Source: Allobosea caraganae | GTDB taxonomy: Bacteria; Pseudomonadota; Alphaproteobacteria; Rhizobiales; Beijerinckiaceae | NCBI RefSeq assembly: GCF_003351345.1 | Contig: NZ_QQTO01000019.1 | Coordinates: 310,001-374,000 of the forward strand | Direction: 5' to 3' | DNA length: 64,000 bases | Part shown: positions 44,801 to 52,359 of the stretch, one piece after another | Layout of the letters: each line of letters opens with the position of its first letter | How positions within the stretch are numbered: position 1 is the stretch's first letter | Made by a program: the position numbers and the translations under genes | Notes under the pieces: generated by a model | Seen by the model: only the letters and a program-made list of their open reading frames with translations | What the model was told of the DNA's origin: nothing | The model's database searches: none

Positions 44801-47800
44801 TATGTGCTCGGCGCCGAACTGGAGAACCTGACGCTGACCGGCAACGCCGATGGCGTGAACGGCACCGGCAACGAGCTCGACAACGTCATCAACGGCAATG
44901 GCGGCACCAACCAGCTCTTCGGCGGCGGCGGCAACGACACCATCAACGGCGGTGGCGACAACGACCTGCTCGATGGCGGGACGGGGAACGACGCGCTGAA
45001 CGGCGGCGATGGCAACGATATCGTCATCGGCGGCGCGGGCGACGACACGATCACGGTCTCCGGCGGCAACGACACCCTCCGCTACACCAGCGCCGGCTTC
45101 GGGGCCGACATCGTCAACGGCTTCGACTCCGTCGGCGGAAGCATCGCTAGCCAGGACATGATCGACCTGAGCGCCCTGGGCATCACCGCTGCCAACTTCG
45201 CGAACCGGGTGACCATTGCTGACATCGAGGACGGCGCCGTCGATGACACGCTGATCACGGTCTATGACGCCAACGGAAGCGCGGGCGGCGGCGTGCTCGG
45301 CACCATCCGGCTCGACGAACTCGAGGCGACAGGTGCCAACGGCGTCACGGCAGCCGACTTCCTCGTGGCCGCGGCGGCGCCTCCGGTCTTCGGCACCGCG
45401 ACCGACGGAGCCAACACCATCGCCGGAAACGGCAACGCCAACACCATCAACGGCCTCGGCGGCAACGACACGCTGAGCGGCGCGGGCGGCGACGACGTCA
45501 TCAACGGCGGCGAGGGGGCGGATACGCTGAACGGCGGCGACGGCAACGACACCCTGAGCGGCGGCATCGGCAGCAATAGCGCCAACGTGGCCGACAATTT
45601 CGGCACGGCGTCCTACGCCAACAACAACGGCACGGCGAGCTGGGGCGGTAGCTGGACGGAAGGGGGAGGCGAGACGACGAGCGCGACCGGCGGCGACATC
45701 ACCGTCAACGGCGGGCGCCTCCAGTTCAGCCAGAACGTCGATGGCGGCGAGTTCGTCCAGCGGTCGGTCAACCTGGCCGGGGCAATTTCGGCAACCGTCA
45801 CCTTCGCTTACGAAGACGACAATCTGGGGACGGGGCAGAGCGTCATCGTCCAGGCCTTGAACCTGACCACCAATGTCTGGGAGACGCTTCCCGGCGGCAC
45901 GCTCGGGAGCACGACCGGCAACGGCAATGGGAATTTCACCGCAAACCTGAGCATCGCCCAGATCGGCGCGGGCTCGGCTATCCGCCTCCTGACGACCGGA
46001 GACGGCAGCAACTGGGACAATGGCGACAATTTCTACGTCGACAACCTCGCGATCAACTTCAGCGTTCCCGGCCTCAATGCCGGCGCCGACACCATCAACG
46101 GTGACGCCGGAGACGACACCATCGTCTGGAATGCGAACGCGACTGGTCCCACGGATGGCCGCGACATCGTCAACGGCGGCACGGAAGGCTCGGCCGGCGA
46201 CACCTTCGTGATCAACGGCAACGCCAGCGCGGAGCAGTTCCGCATTTACACCCTGGCGGCCTGGGACGCCGTCGCCGGCAACGACATCGCGAGCTTCGGC
46301 GGACGCACGCCGGAGATCGTCGTCACCCGCGGCGGGACCGGTTTCTCCGACGTCATCGCGGAACTCAGCGAGATCGAGGAAATCAGGATCAACGGCTTCG
46401 ATCCGGCAGGCGACGGCACCCTCGCGGGCGACATCGTTCAGGTCATCGGCGACTTCTCGACCACCAGCCTGCGCCCCAACACGATCACGATCGAGGGCAG
46501 CGCCGGCGACGACTCGATCGACATCTCGGCGCTGACCTCGGCGCACCGGATCGTCTTCCGCTCGAACGGCGGCAACGACACCATCATCGGCGATCTCCGG
46601 ACGCAGGACGTGGTCGAGCTGCCGGACGGCGCCTCGCCGGAAGACGTCACCGCAACCGACAACGGCGACGGCACCACGACGCTCTCGGACGGCACCCATT
46701 CGGTCACCTATGGCGGGACTGGCCATCCGACGATCCCGGGCGATGACGACGAGGACGAAGACGATGACGACGATCATGGCGGCGACGACCATGACGACGA
46801 CGAGGACGACGATCACGGCCATGACGACGAGGATGACGATGACGACGACGACGATCATCATCATGGCGACGAGGACGATTGCGGCTGCGACGATGACGAC
46901 ACGGCCAATCCGGCCCCGTCGAGCGGTGGCCTGCGGGCCGGCACCGCGGGCAGCGACGTCCTGATCGGCGACGACGGCGCGAACGACGTGGTCGGCCTGG
47001 CCGGGGACGACGTGCTGATCGGCGGCGATGGCGAGGACAACGCCTCGGCCGGCGAGGGCAACGACTTCGTCAATGCCGGCGAGGGCTTCGACATCGTCCT
47101 GGCCGGGTCCGGCGACGACGTGGTCTTCGGCGGATCGGGCGGCGACGTGATCGAGGGCGAGGCCGGCGACGACCGGATCTTCGGCGAGGGTGGCGACGAC
47201 CTGATCACGGCCGGCAGCGGCAACGACACGGTGATCGCCGGCTCCGGCAACGACCTGATCCTGGGGGCGGTCGGTGACGGCAACGACACCTATTTCGGCG
47301 ACGACAGCGACGGCGGCTCCGGCATCGACACGCTCGACCTCTCGGCGATCACCGCCAACCTGACGGTCGATCTCGGCAACGGCCTGCTCGGACGCGGCAA
47401 TGCCTCCAGTGCGCAAAGCGGTACGGACACGCTCTGGAGCATCGAGAACGTCGCGACCGGCTCGGGCAGCGACACGGTTACCGCCAGCAACGCCGTCAAC
47501 GTGATCGAGGGCGGGGCGGGCGACGACACCTTCCGCTTCCTCAGCGCGGCTGGGGCGGATGGCGACACGATCCTCGACTTCGAGCCGGGCGACCGGCTCG
47601 ACCTCAGCGGCATCGACGCCAACGGCGCGCAGGCCGGCAACCAGGGCTTCGCCCTGGTGAACGGGCCGCTCACCGGCGCGGCGCAGGTGGCGGTGACCTA
47701 CGAGATCCGCCAGGACGGCGAATACACCATCGTCAGCGGCAGCACCGACGCGAACCCCGACGAGGAGTTCCGCATCGACCTGAAGGGCAGTCACACCCTG

Positions 47801-47824
47801 ACCGGCGGCAACTTCACGCTCTGA
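38849..47824 (+). CDS. Giant secreted animal-type haem peroxidase with RTX calcium-binding repeats
   Basis: A 2991-residue protein. Residues about 235-950 form an animal haem peroxidase domain: distal His267 in FGQFFDHGLDL, the helix motif VFHSEHNHMV (His555), proximal His672 in IYRFGHSML and Asn752 in AAINIARGRDAGIP. At the catalytic Arg position (R-E-H-N in animal enzymes) it has Ser. Beyond this come at least six blocks of GGxGxDxxx RTX repeats (about 1013-1148, 1312-1341, 1488-1548, 1821-2078, 2201-2244, 2698-2818), two related beta-sandwich modules (about 1551-1709 and 2248-2411) and an Asp/His-rich run (2631-2684). There is no signal peptide; the C-terminal region is a type I secretion type, matching the transporter genes downstream. 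Likely roles are peroxidase, oxidant production or Mn(II) oxidation outside the cell. Confidence 0.93.
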   Translation: MVNLVKHDLEFILKQIKIAEAHSSGTPLSEIYVDGNGNVVAANTPGAVLAVSHPLAPYGLRTVDGSYNNMVEEREEWGAADNPFAHLTDREYRDEDDDAMPFPGYVGPDADGGQNNDYGDFGAGGGSIVPGTVVDADPRLISNLIVDQTLGNPAAVYAALSHAGYSGGALSTALTAINNAYAPIKAAAVARGAANANPADAALDAAADLAEAAALAAEPALLALVAGYGIELEEGTNTVILPNVAPDEGLSAPFNSWFTLFGQFFDHGLDLVGKGGGTVYIPLQPDDPLYNPASPRTNFMVLTRTNPDADNLTTPWVDQNQTYSSNASKQLFMREYDFSGQAPLATGKLLSGDRGMATWADVKEQALKLGFVLSDTDIGNIPLFAMDEYGEFIRGANGYPQIVMGLGADGKFGGTGANADLLVEGNPDAPVGTAGAVRTGHAFLDDIAHAAKTVNDRGQIMYADDDGAVGVGVTLVENPAFDGTLPISSSNQQYLGVLNPAFNSALPPSATNPQYLAANRFYDDELLDAHYVTGDGRGNENIGLTAVHHVFHSEHNHMVDQVKQRALEAGDLDFLNEWLAVDLTQAQFDALPETLPSTPADWAALFGTLSWDGERLFQAARFTTEMQYQHLVFEEFARKVQPDVDAFVFNPSTDINPAIFAEFAHVIYRFGHSMLREEVASTNADGSDASLDLFDAFLNPLAFGSDTIDHDAAAGAIVRGMTSQVGNEIDEFVTHVLRNQLVGIPLDLAAINIARGRDAGIPSLNEARAQFKVIANGDTQLDPYTSWTDFALNLKNPASIVNFIAAYGTHVTITSATTGEAKRDAAMKLVFGDASLDAIDRQAFLNGTGQYAPNLGGLNLVDLWVGGLAEKKMAFGGMLGSTFSFVFELQMENLQNADRFYYLSRVQGLNFLNELENNSFAKMVLNNTDLGETGYALPGDIFSVPDHVLYMEHVQQNRFQYEDPQQEDPFLQALSPMIERRDAGGNLINPVDNPTAVASYIRVNSNDHVLIQGTNGNDHIVAGGGDDSVWGRDGNDRIEAGYGVDKIHGGKGDDIITNSGTDIGEVDMLHGEEGNDVIHGGSGLALLFGNEGNDVIITGPDGKEAFGGLGNDFILGGEGGDFLLGNEGDDWLEGGGGFDTTAGDNSELFFNSTIIGHDVMFAGTDEHDFDAESGDDIMVQGESVMRNEGMLGFDWATHKGHSQGADDDLLTPIFTTDAQDILRDRFDAVEALSGWDKNDRLSGDNRGDTSGEATPEGNPDLAGAEGTMAGHELTQAGVDRITGLRAVLGEWVAPAAPGSTAAQREQVVAFDDGNILLGGGGSDVIEGRGGNDVIDGDAWLNVRISITTTAGLAVATADSLAGPIRLVAGLTPQQTAEFAGWVGKSLQNLMLAGDINPVQLNIVREIIEDDGVGDTDTAVYWDALDTYSFGSTDDAVLVSHTGFDQANRPADANLVSDGTDMVRNVEALLFEDAGAGGPAVTLRVIEGTSAADTLTGTAAAELIAGYRGNDTLNGLGGNDILLGGEGADTLNGGEGNDTLNGGRGSETASYGDNFEAGNSNNSNGTAAWTTSWQEADDNGGTTAGQIRIDDGNNVLRFYGGTPTTTYNGAQITRTMDLAGVTSASVSYSANPDGLDAGDSVTVLFAADGTTFVPLQTITGDGANAGYSHVLTGPFAANAAIRFVVTALGNGEQVSIDNLVINFAKPGLNGGVDTLNGGAGDDTYVINLGDGTDVIQEASGNDRLVIGAGTLTGLAAFEGAGSDLVVQFNGQQVTVTDHFDAAGEAVEAINLDGATYEGYAFDGDYVLSTDDGGTRNAEAGVNTLLAGTTGGNELVGDTGDDLLFGHDGGDELDGGAGDDLLVGGSGDDELVGGTGADTMVGGSGNDTYAVDDAGDVVVEAVGGGTDTVETTLAAYTLTADVENLTFSGAGAFAGTGNALNNTIIGGAGVDTLTGLGGNDTYVVTTGDIIVELGGGGLDTVQSAGTYVLGAELENLTLTGNADGVNGTGNELDNVINGNGGTNQLFGGGGNDTINGGGDNDLLDGGTGNDALNGGDGNDIVIGGAGDDTITVSGGNDTLRYTSAGFGADIVNGFDSVGGSIASQDMIDLSALGITAANFANRVTIADIEDGAVDDTLITVYDANGSAGGGVLGTIRLDELEATGANGVTAADFLVAAAAPPVFGTATDGANTIAGNGNANTINGLGGNDTLSGAGGDDVINGGEGADTLNGGDGNDTLSGGIGSNSANVADNFGTASYANNNGTASWGGSWTEGGGETTSATGGDITVNGGRLQFSQNVDGGEFVQRSVNLAGAISATVTFAYEDDNLGTGQSVIVQALNLTTNVWETLPGGTLGSTTGNGNGNFTANLSIAQIGAGSAIRLLTTGDGSNWDNGDNFYVDNLAINFSVPGLNAGADTINGDAGDDTIVWNANATGPTDGRDIVNGGTEGSAGDTFVINGNASAEQFRIYTLAAWDAVAGNDIASFGGRTPEIVVTRGGTGFSDVIAELSEIEEIRINGFDPAGDGTLAGDIVQVIGDFSTTSLRPNTITIEGSAGDDSIDISALTSAHRIVFRSNGGNDTIIGDLRTQDVVELPDGASPEDVTATDNGDGTTTLSDGTHSVTYGGTGHPTIPGDDDEDEDDDDDHGGDDHDDDEDDDHGHDDEDDDDDDDDHHHGDEDDCGCDDDDTANPAPSSGGLRAGTAGSDVLIGDDGANDVVGLAGDDVLIGGDGEDNASAGEGNDFVNAGEGFDIVLAGSGDDVVFGGSGGDVIEGEAGDDRIFGEGGDDLITAGSGNDTVIAGSGNDLILGAVGDGNDTYFGDDSDGGSGIDTLDLSAITANLTVDLGNGLLGRGNASSAQSGTDTLWSIENVATGSGSDTVTASNAVNVIEGGAGDDTFRFLSAAGADGDTILDFEPGDRLDLSGIDANGAQAGNQGFALVNGPLTGAAQVAVTYEIRQDGEYTIVSGSTDANPDEEFRIDLKGSHTLTGGNFTL
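46739..46900 (+). other. Asp/His-rich low-complexity segment within the peroxidase gene
   Basis: Codes for 54 residues of which 34 are Asp, 5 Glu, 7 His and 2 Cys (DDCGCDDDD near its end), in an otherwise RTX/beta-sandwich context. The composition suggests metal binding, or a charged spacer that stays unfolded until calcium is met outside the cell. Confidence 0.9.
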
Positions 47825-47839
47825 GCGGCCGGTCTTCGG

Positions 47840-47863
47840 GCAGGCGGAGGAAGCTCCGCCTGC
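47840..47863 (+). terminator. Strong intercistronic hairpin between peroxidase and secretion genes
   Basis: GCAGGCGGAG (47840-47849) pairs perfectly with CTCCGCCTGC (47854-47863) around GAAG, 16 bases after the peroxidase stop and 46 bases before the ATPase start. No T-tract follows. It is more likely a partial terminator or mRNA-stabilising end that lets the substrate gene be expressed above the transporter genes. Confidence 0.6.
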
Positions 47864-47909
47864 TCTCGCTGCCTTCCACGCCACGCTTCAACATTCACGG
47901 TCCGCCGCC

Positions 47910-49691
47910 ATGGCATCTTCCAAAGGCCTGTCCTCTGCCCGCAAGCGCGACGTCGCGAAGCTGACGCACGGTTTCCGCAGCGCCTTCATCTTCCTGTTCG
48001 CGATCTCGGGCATGATCAACGTGCTGGCGCTGACCGGCTCGTTCTACATGCTGCAGGTCTACGACCGGGCGCTGACCAGCGGCAGCATCCAGACGCTGGC
48101 GGCGCTCTCGGTGCTGGCGATCGGGCTCTACCTGTTCCAGGGCGCCTTCGACGTCATCCGCTCGCAGGTGCTGGTGCGGGTCGGGGCCAGGCTCGACCAG
48201 GACATCGCGCCGATCGCCCACCGCGTCGCCATCGACATGCCGCGCTTCGGCTTCTCCAGCGCCGAGGCGCTCGAGCGCGGGCGCGACGTCGACACGGTGC
48301 GCGGCTTCCTCGGCAGCCAGGGCCCAGGCGCCCTGTTCGACCTGCCCTGGATCCCGCTCTACCTCGCCTTCGTCTACTTCCTGCATCCCTGGCTCGGCGC
48401 GCTGACCTTCGCCGGCGCCTTCATCCTGACCCTGCTGACGGTGCTGAGCGAGGTACTGACCCGCCAGGTCAACGGCACGACGCGGCAGGCGGCGATCACG
48501 CGCAACACCATCGCCGATTCGAACACCCGCAATGCCGAGGTGCTCAAGGCGATGGGCTTTGCCGGCCGCGCCGTCGCGCGCTTCAACCAGGCCAATCGCG
48601 AGCATCTCGCGCTGCAGACGAGGTCGAACGATTTCGGCGGCACGTTCGGGGCGGTCTCGCGCGTGCTGCGCATGATCCTGCAATCGGCGACGCTGGGGCT
48701 CGGCGCCTACCTGACGATCAAGGGCGAGCTCTCGGCCGGCGCGATCATCGCGGCCTCCGTCGCCTCGGCCCGGGCGCTTGCGCCGGTCGATCAGGCGATC
48801 GCCAACTGGAAGTCGTTCGTGGCGGCGCGCACGGCGTTCCAGCGGCTGCGCGAGACGGTGGTGGCGCTGAGCCAGGCGGTCGAGCCGATGGAGCTGCCGG
48901 CGCCGGCCAAGTACCTCAAGGTCGACAAGGTCACCGTCGCGGCACCGGGCTCGGGCCAGATCCTGCTCAGCGAGGTCAGCTTCGAGCTCGTCGCCGGCAA
49001 GGCGCTCGGCATCATCGGCCCGAGCGGCGGCGGCAAGACCACGCTGGTCAGGGCGCTGACCGGGATCTGGCCGAGCCTGCGCGGCGCGATCCGGCTCGAC
49101 GGCGCAGAGCTGGCGCAATGGCCGGAGGAGAGCCTCGGGCGCCATCTCGGCTACCTGCCGCAGGAGGTCAGCCTGCTCGACGCCACGGTCGAGGAGAACA
49201 TCTCGCGGCTGCGGCCGGAATCGGATGCGTTCGGCATCATCGCAGCGGCCTCGGCCGCCGGCATCCACGAGATGATCCTGCGCCTGCCCGACGGCTACCA
49301 GACCCAGCTCGGCCCGCAGGGCGCCTCGCTCTCGGCCGGGCAGCGCCAGCGCATCGGACTGGCCCGCGCGCTCTATGGCAACCCCTTCCTGGTCATCATG
49401 GACGAGCCCAACTCGAACCTGGACGGAGAAGGCGAGGCCGCGCTCAAGACCGCGATCGAGACGATCAAGGCGCGCGGCGGCATCGCCATCATCGTCGCGC
49501 ACCGGCCGAGCGCACTTGCCGCGGTCGACTATGTCGGCGTCGTCCAGAACGGCAAGCTCGCCGCCTTCGGGCCGAAGGACGAGATCCTCGCCCCGGCCAT
49601 AGCGCCGGCTGCCGCGGCCCCGGCCGCGCCGGCCAAGCTGCCGCGGGCGACGTCCCATCTCAACGCCTTGCAAGAGCGGGTGTCGGCATGA
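47910..49691 (+). CDS. Type I secretion system permease/ATPase (PrtD/HlyB-like)
   Basis: A 593-residue ABC exporter half: an N-terminal membrane domain (helices from about residue 30, including FIFLFAISGMINVLALTGSF and GSFYMLQVYDRALTSGS) and a C-terminal ATPase with Walker A GPSGGGKTTL (about residue 371), signature LSAGQRQRIGLARA and Walker B FLVIMDEPNSNLD. It belongs to the PrtD-like group without a peptidase or C39-like domain, which exports RTX proteins with a C-terminal signal. It is in the inner membrane. Its likely substrates are the peroxidase encoded upstream and perhaps the RTX protein encoded by the overlapping next gene. The outer-membrane TolC-like part is not in the window. Confidence 0.96.
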   Translation: MASSKGLSSARKRDVAKLTHGFRSAFIFLFAISGMINVLALTGSFYMLQVYDRALTSGSIQTLAALSVLAIGLYLFQGAFDVIRSQVLVRVGARLDQDIAPIAHRVAIDMPRFGFSSAEALERGRDVDTVRGFLGSQGPGALFDLPWIPLYLAFVYFLHPWLGALTFAGAFILTLLTVLSEVLTRQVNGTTRQAAITRNTIADSNTRNAEVLKAMGFAGRAVARFNQANREHLALQTRSNDFGGTFGAVSRVLRMILQSATLGLGAYLTIKGELSAGAIIAASVASARALAPVDQAIANWKSFVAARTAFQRLRETVVALSQAVEPMELPAPAKYLKVDKVTVAAPGSGQILLSEVSFELVAGKALGIIGPSGGGKTTLVRALTGIWPSLRGAIRLDGAELAQWPEESLGRHLGYLPQEVSLLDATVEENISRLRPESDAFGIIAAASAAGIHEMILRLPDGYQTQLGPQGASLSAGQRQRIGLARALYGNPFLVIMDEPNSNLDGEGEAALKTAIETIKARGGIAIIVAHRPSALAAVDYVGVVQNGKLAAFGPKDEILAPAIAPAAAAPAAPAKLPRATSHLNALQERVSA

Positions 49692-52303
49692 TCGAGGTCA
49701 AGTCACTCAAGCCGGATGCGGCGCGCGTCCCGTCGACGCTGGAGATCTACCGCGGCCCGGAGACCGAGGCCGCTCCCTCACGCTGGCCGGCGGCGATCGT
49801 GCTCGCGCTCACTGCCGTCGCCATCTACCTCAAAAGCCTCTTCCCTGGCCTTGCCAAATCCGATCTCGGTCCGCCCACCGAGCGCCCGGCCGCGGCGGAG
49901 GCTGGGGAAGGCCCGGTGCGGCAGGCCCGCAGCGACGAGGAGCAGCCGGAGGACGAGAAGCGACCCGAGGATGAGACGGGCGCGCTCGGCGACAAGGCCG
50001 GCGATGCCGACCAGGCCATCGGCTCGGGCGGGGCAGGCCCGGCGGTCGGCGGCATCGCCGACTTCATGGGCATCGACTCGCCTGCCATCGACTACGAGCA
50101 ACTGCCCTTGCCGCGCTATCCGGCGAACGACTTCAGGACGGGCTTCGGCAGCGACCGCGCGGGCAACGACAATATCGGGATGGCATCGTTTGGCGGCGCC
50201 TCCTCCAATCTTTCGGGGAGCAATCCGGGTTCGCGCGATTTCGAGGACATGGTCGATATCGGCAATGGCCCGAACCTGCCGGTCGTGGTCGGGCCGTTCC
50301 CGCCGGTGATCATCCGGCCCGATCCCGGCCCGGGACCGGACGGCGGTGATGGCGAGGATCCCGTGATCCCCGAGCCGCCAGCGCCGCGCAACCGCGCGCC
50401 GCGCCTCAGCGGGCCGGTCGCGTTGGGCAATTTCGGCATCTGCCAGAGCGTCATGATCACGGCAGTGGCCCTGCTCGCCGGCGCCTCCGACGCCGATGCC
50501 GACCCGCTTTCCATCGTCAACCTCAGGGTCTCGTCGGGCGAGCTCGTCGCGGTCGAGGGCGGCTGGGAGTTCAAGCCCGCCGCCGGCTACTACGGCCCGG
50601 TCACGTTCAGCTACGAGGTCAGCGACGGCGAGGCCGGCGTGACGCAGTCGGCCTCCCTGGCGGTGGTAGAGTTCGTCGAGTTCATCGGCACCGATAGCGA
50701 CGACAATCTGGTCGGCACCGAATGCGCCGATTTGATCGACGGGCGCGACGGCAACGATACGATCGACGCCCGCGGCGGCAACGACATCGTCTATGGCAGC
50801 GGCGGCGCCGACATCATCCGCGGCGGGACCGGCCACGACCTGATCTATGCCGGGCGCGGCGCCGACATCGTCTATGGCGGGGCCGGCAACGACACGATCC
50901 ATGGCGGCGCCGGCAATGACAGGCTCTACGGCGATGACGGCGACGACGTCATCAACGGCGACGACGGCGACGACTATATCTCCGGCGGCGCCGGCAACGA
51001 CCAGCTCGCCGGCGGCGCCGGCAATGACGAGATCCACGGTGACGAGGGCGACGACACCATCTCCGGCGGTTCCGGCGATGACGTCGCCGAGGGCGGCGAC
51101 GGCGCCGACATGATCGACGGCGGCGACGGCTGCGACGTGCTCTCCGGCGGCGCCGGCAACGACCACGTCATCGGCGGCGCGGGCGACGACGCCATCACGG
51201 CGGGCAACGGCGACGACATCGCCGACGGCGGCGATGGCGACGACGAGATCGACGGCGCCTGCGGCAAGGACGTCATCGATGGCGGCGACGGCAACGACAG
51301 CGCCAAAGGCGGTGGCGGCGACGACATCCTGCTCGGCAAGGCCGGCGCCGATACGCTGCTGGGCGAAGCCGGGAACGACGCGCTGGATGGCGGCGACGGC
51401 GCCGACACTCTCTCCGGGGGCGATGGCGCCGACAACCTCTCGGGCGGCAACGGCGCCGACATCATCGATGGCGGTGACGGCAACGACACGGCGCAGGGCG
51501 GCGCCGGCGCCGACATCATGGTCGCCGCTGCCGGTGACGATCGCTTCCACGGCGGCGACGGCAATGACCGCATGCTCGGCGGCGCCGGCGCCGATGAGCT
51601 CGACGGCGACGGCGGCGACGACGTGATCGACGGTGGCGATGGCGACGATGCGATCGAAGGCGGTGAGGGGGACGACACGCTTGCCGATGGAGCCGGCAGC
51701 GACACCGTGCGGGGAGGTGGCGGCAACGACGTCATCGTCGCCTCGCTCGACGGCGACGACGATTGCTACGACGGCGGCGATGGCCGCGACACGCTCGACC
51801 TGTCGCAGGCGCAGTGCGACGTCGACATCAACGTCGTCGACGGCACCGCGATCGGCATCGAGATCGGCGAGGACCGGTTCTTCGACCTGGAGGAGATCAT
51901 CGGCGGCGACGGCGACGACCACTTCACCGTCGGCGCCCAGGCCATGACCCTGACCGGCGGCGAGGGCGACGACACCTTCACCTTCGACGTCTCCTGCGAC
52001 GACGACGACCGCGCGCTGATCCACGACATCCTCGATTTCGAGGCCGGCGATCGCATCGTCGTCAAGCAGTACCAGATCAGGTCCGACGATGACGACGATG
52101 ACGACGGCCATCGCGGCGACGACGATGACGACGGCTTCGCGCGCAACTACGGCGACGATGACGACGGCGCCCATCCGTTCAGGTTCCGCATCGAGATGAT
52201 CGGCGACCACGAGCGGACCTATGTCGACGTCTATATCGAGCAGCAGGACGACAAGGACTTCTCGATCGAGATCCTCGGCAGCCACCGGCTCTATTACTAC
52301 TGA
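49688..52303 (+). CDS. RTX protein with N-terminal membrane helix and cadherin-like domain
   Basis: An 871-residue protein starting at ATG 49688, overlapping the ATPase stop by 4 bp (ATGA). The open frame extends far upstream only as a shadow of the ATPase gene. Residues about 36-55 (AAIVLALTAVAIYLKSLFPG) form one membrane helix. An acidic disordered region follows to about 230, then a cadherin-like/immunoglobulin-type domain (about 236-330: LLAGASDADADPLSIVNL, YYGPVTFSYEVSDGEAG). RTX repeats fill about 333-700. Near the C-terminus is an Asp-rich run (about 798-830), then a secretion-like tail. It sits between ATPase and adaptor genes. A membrane anchor is unusual for an RTX substrate; it may be a tethered accessory or surface factor. 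Confidence 0.9.
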   Translation: MIEVKSLKPDAARVPSTLEIYRGPETEAAPSRWPAAIVLALTAVAIYLKSLFPGLAKSDLGPPTERPAAAEAGEGPVRQARSDEEQPEDEKRPEDETGALGDKAGDADQAIGSGGAGPAVGGIADFMGIDSPAIDYEQLPLPRYPANDFRTGFGSDRAGNDNIGMASFGGASSNLSGSNPGSRDFEDMVDIGNGPNLPVVVGPFPPVIIRPDPGPGPDGGDGEDPVIPEPPAPRNRAPRLSGPVALGNFGICQSVMITAVALLAGASDADADPLSIVNLRVSSGELVAVEGGWEFKPAAGYYGPVTFSYEVSDGEAGVTQSASLAVVEFVEFIGTDSDDNLVGTECADLIDGRDGNDTIDARGGNDIVYGSGGADIIRGGTGHDLIYAGRGADIVYGGAGNDTIHGGAGNDRLYGDDGDDVINGDDGDDYISGGAGNDQLAGGAGNDEIHGDEGDDTISGGSGDDVAEGGDGADMIDGGDGCDVLSGGAGNDHVIGGAGDDAITAGNGDDIADGGDGDDEIDGACGKDVIDGGDGNDSAKGGGGDDILLGKAGADTLLGEAGNDALDGGDGADTLSGGDGADNLSGGNGADIIDGGDGNDTAQGGAGADIMVAAAGDDRFHGGDGNDRMLGGAGADELDGDGGDDVIDGGDGDDAIEGGEGDDTLADGAGSDTVRGGGGNDVIVASLDGDDDCYDGGDGRDTLDLSQAQCDVDINVVDGTAIGIEIGEDRFFDLEEIIGGDGDDHFTVGAQAMTLTGGEGDDTFTFDVSCDDDDRALIHDILDFEAGDRIVVKQYQIRSDDDDDDDGHRGDDDDDGFARNYGDDDDGAHPFRFRIEMIGDHERTYVDVYIEQQDDKDFSIEILGSHRLYYY

Positions 52304-52359
52304 ACCGCTTGTCGGGACGCCGAATGAGAGGCGCGCAGGCGCCGGACAGGGAGAGTAGC

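Noticed and set aside
46730-46905. The GAC/GAT-rich run as a sequencing or assembly artefact, or a microsatellite
   Set aside because: Codons alternate GAC and GAT with interspersed GAG, CAT and CAC, so it is not a simple tandem repeat, and the frame stays open through it.
41880-47300. CRISPR-like or satellite DNA because of the short repeated motifs
   Set aside because: The repeats are in-frame 27-bp units coding for GGxGxDxxx and vary at synonymous sites, as expected for RTX coding DNA.
40310-47884. A 2524-codon open frame on the minus strand across the RTX peroxidase gene
   Set aside because: It mirrors the GC-rich, Gly/Asp-repeat coding of the real gene; its product is Val/Ala/Asp repeat without any domain, and the plus-strand product has clear peroxidase and RTX motifs.
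47895-49673. A 592-codon minus-strand frame over the type I ATPase gene
   Set aside because: The product is Arg/Asp/Gly-rich with no motif, while the plus strand has full ABC motifs.
49778-52285. An 835-codon minus-strand frame across the second RTX gene
   Set aside because: Same cause: RTX codons (GGC GGC GAC) read backward stay open. No domain or ribosome site.
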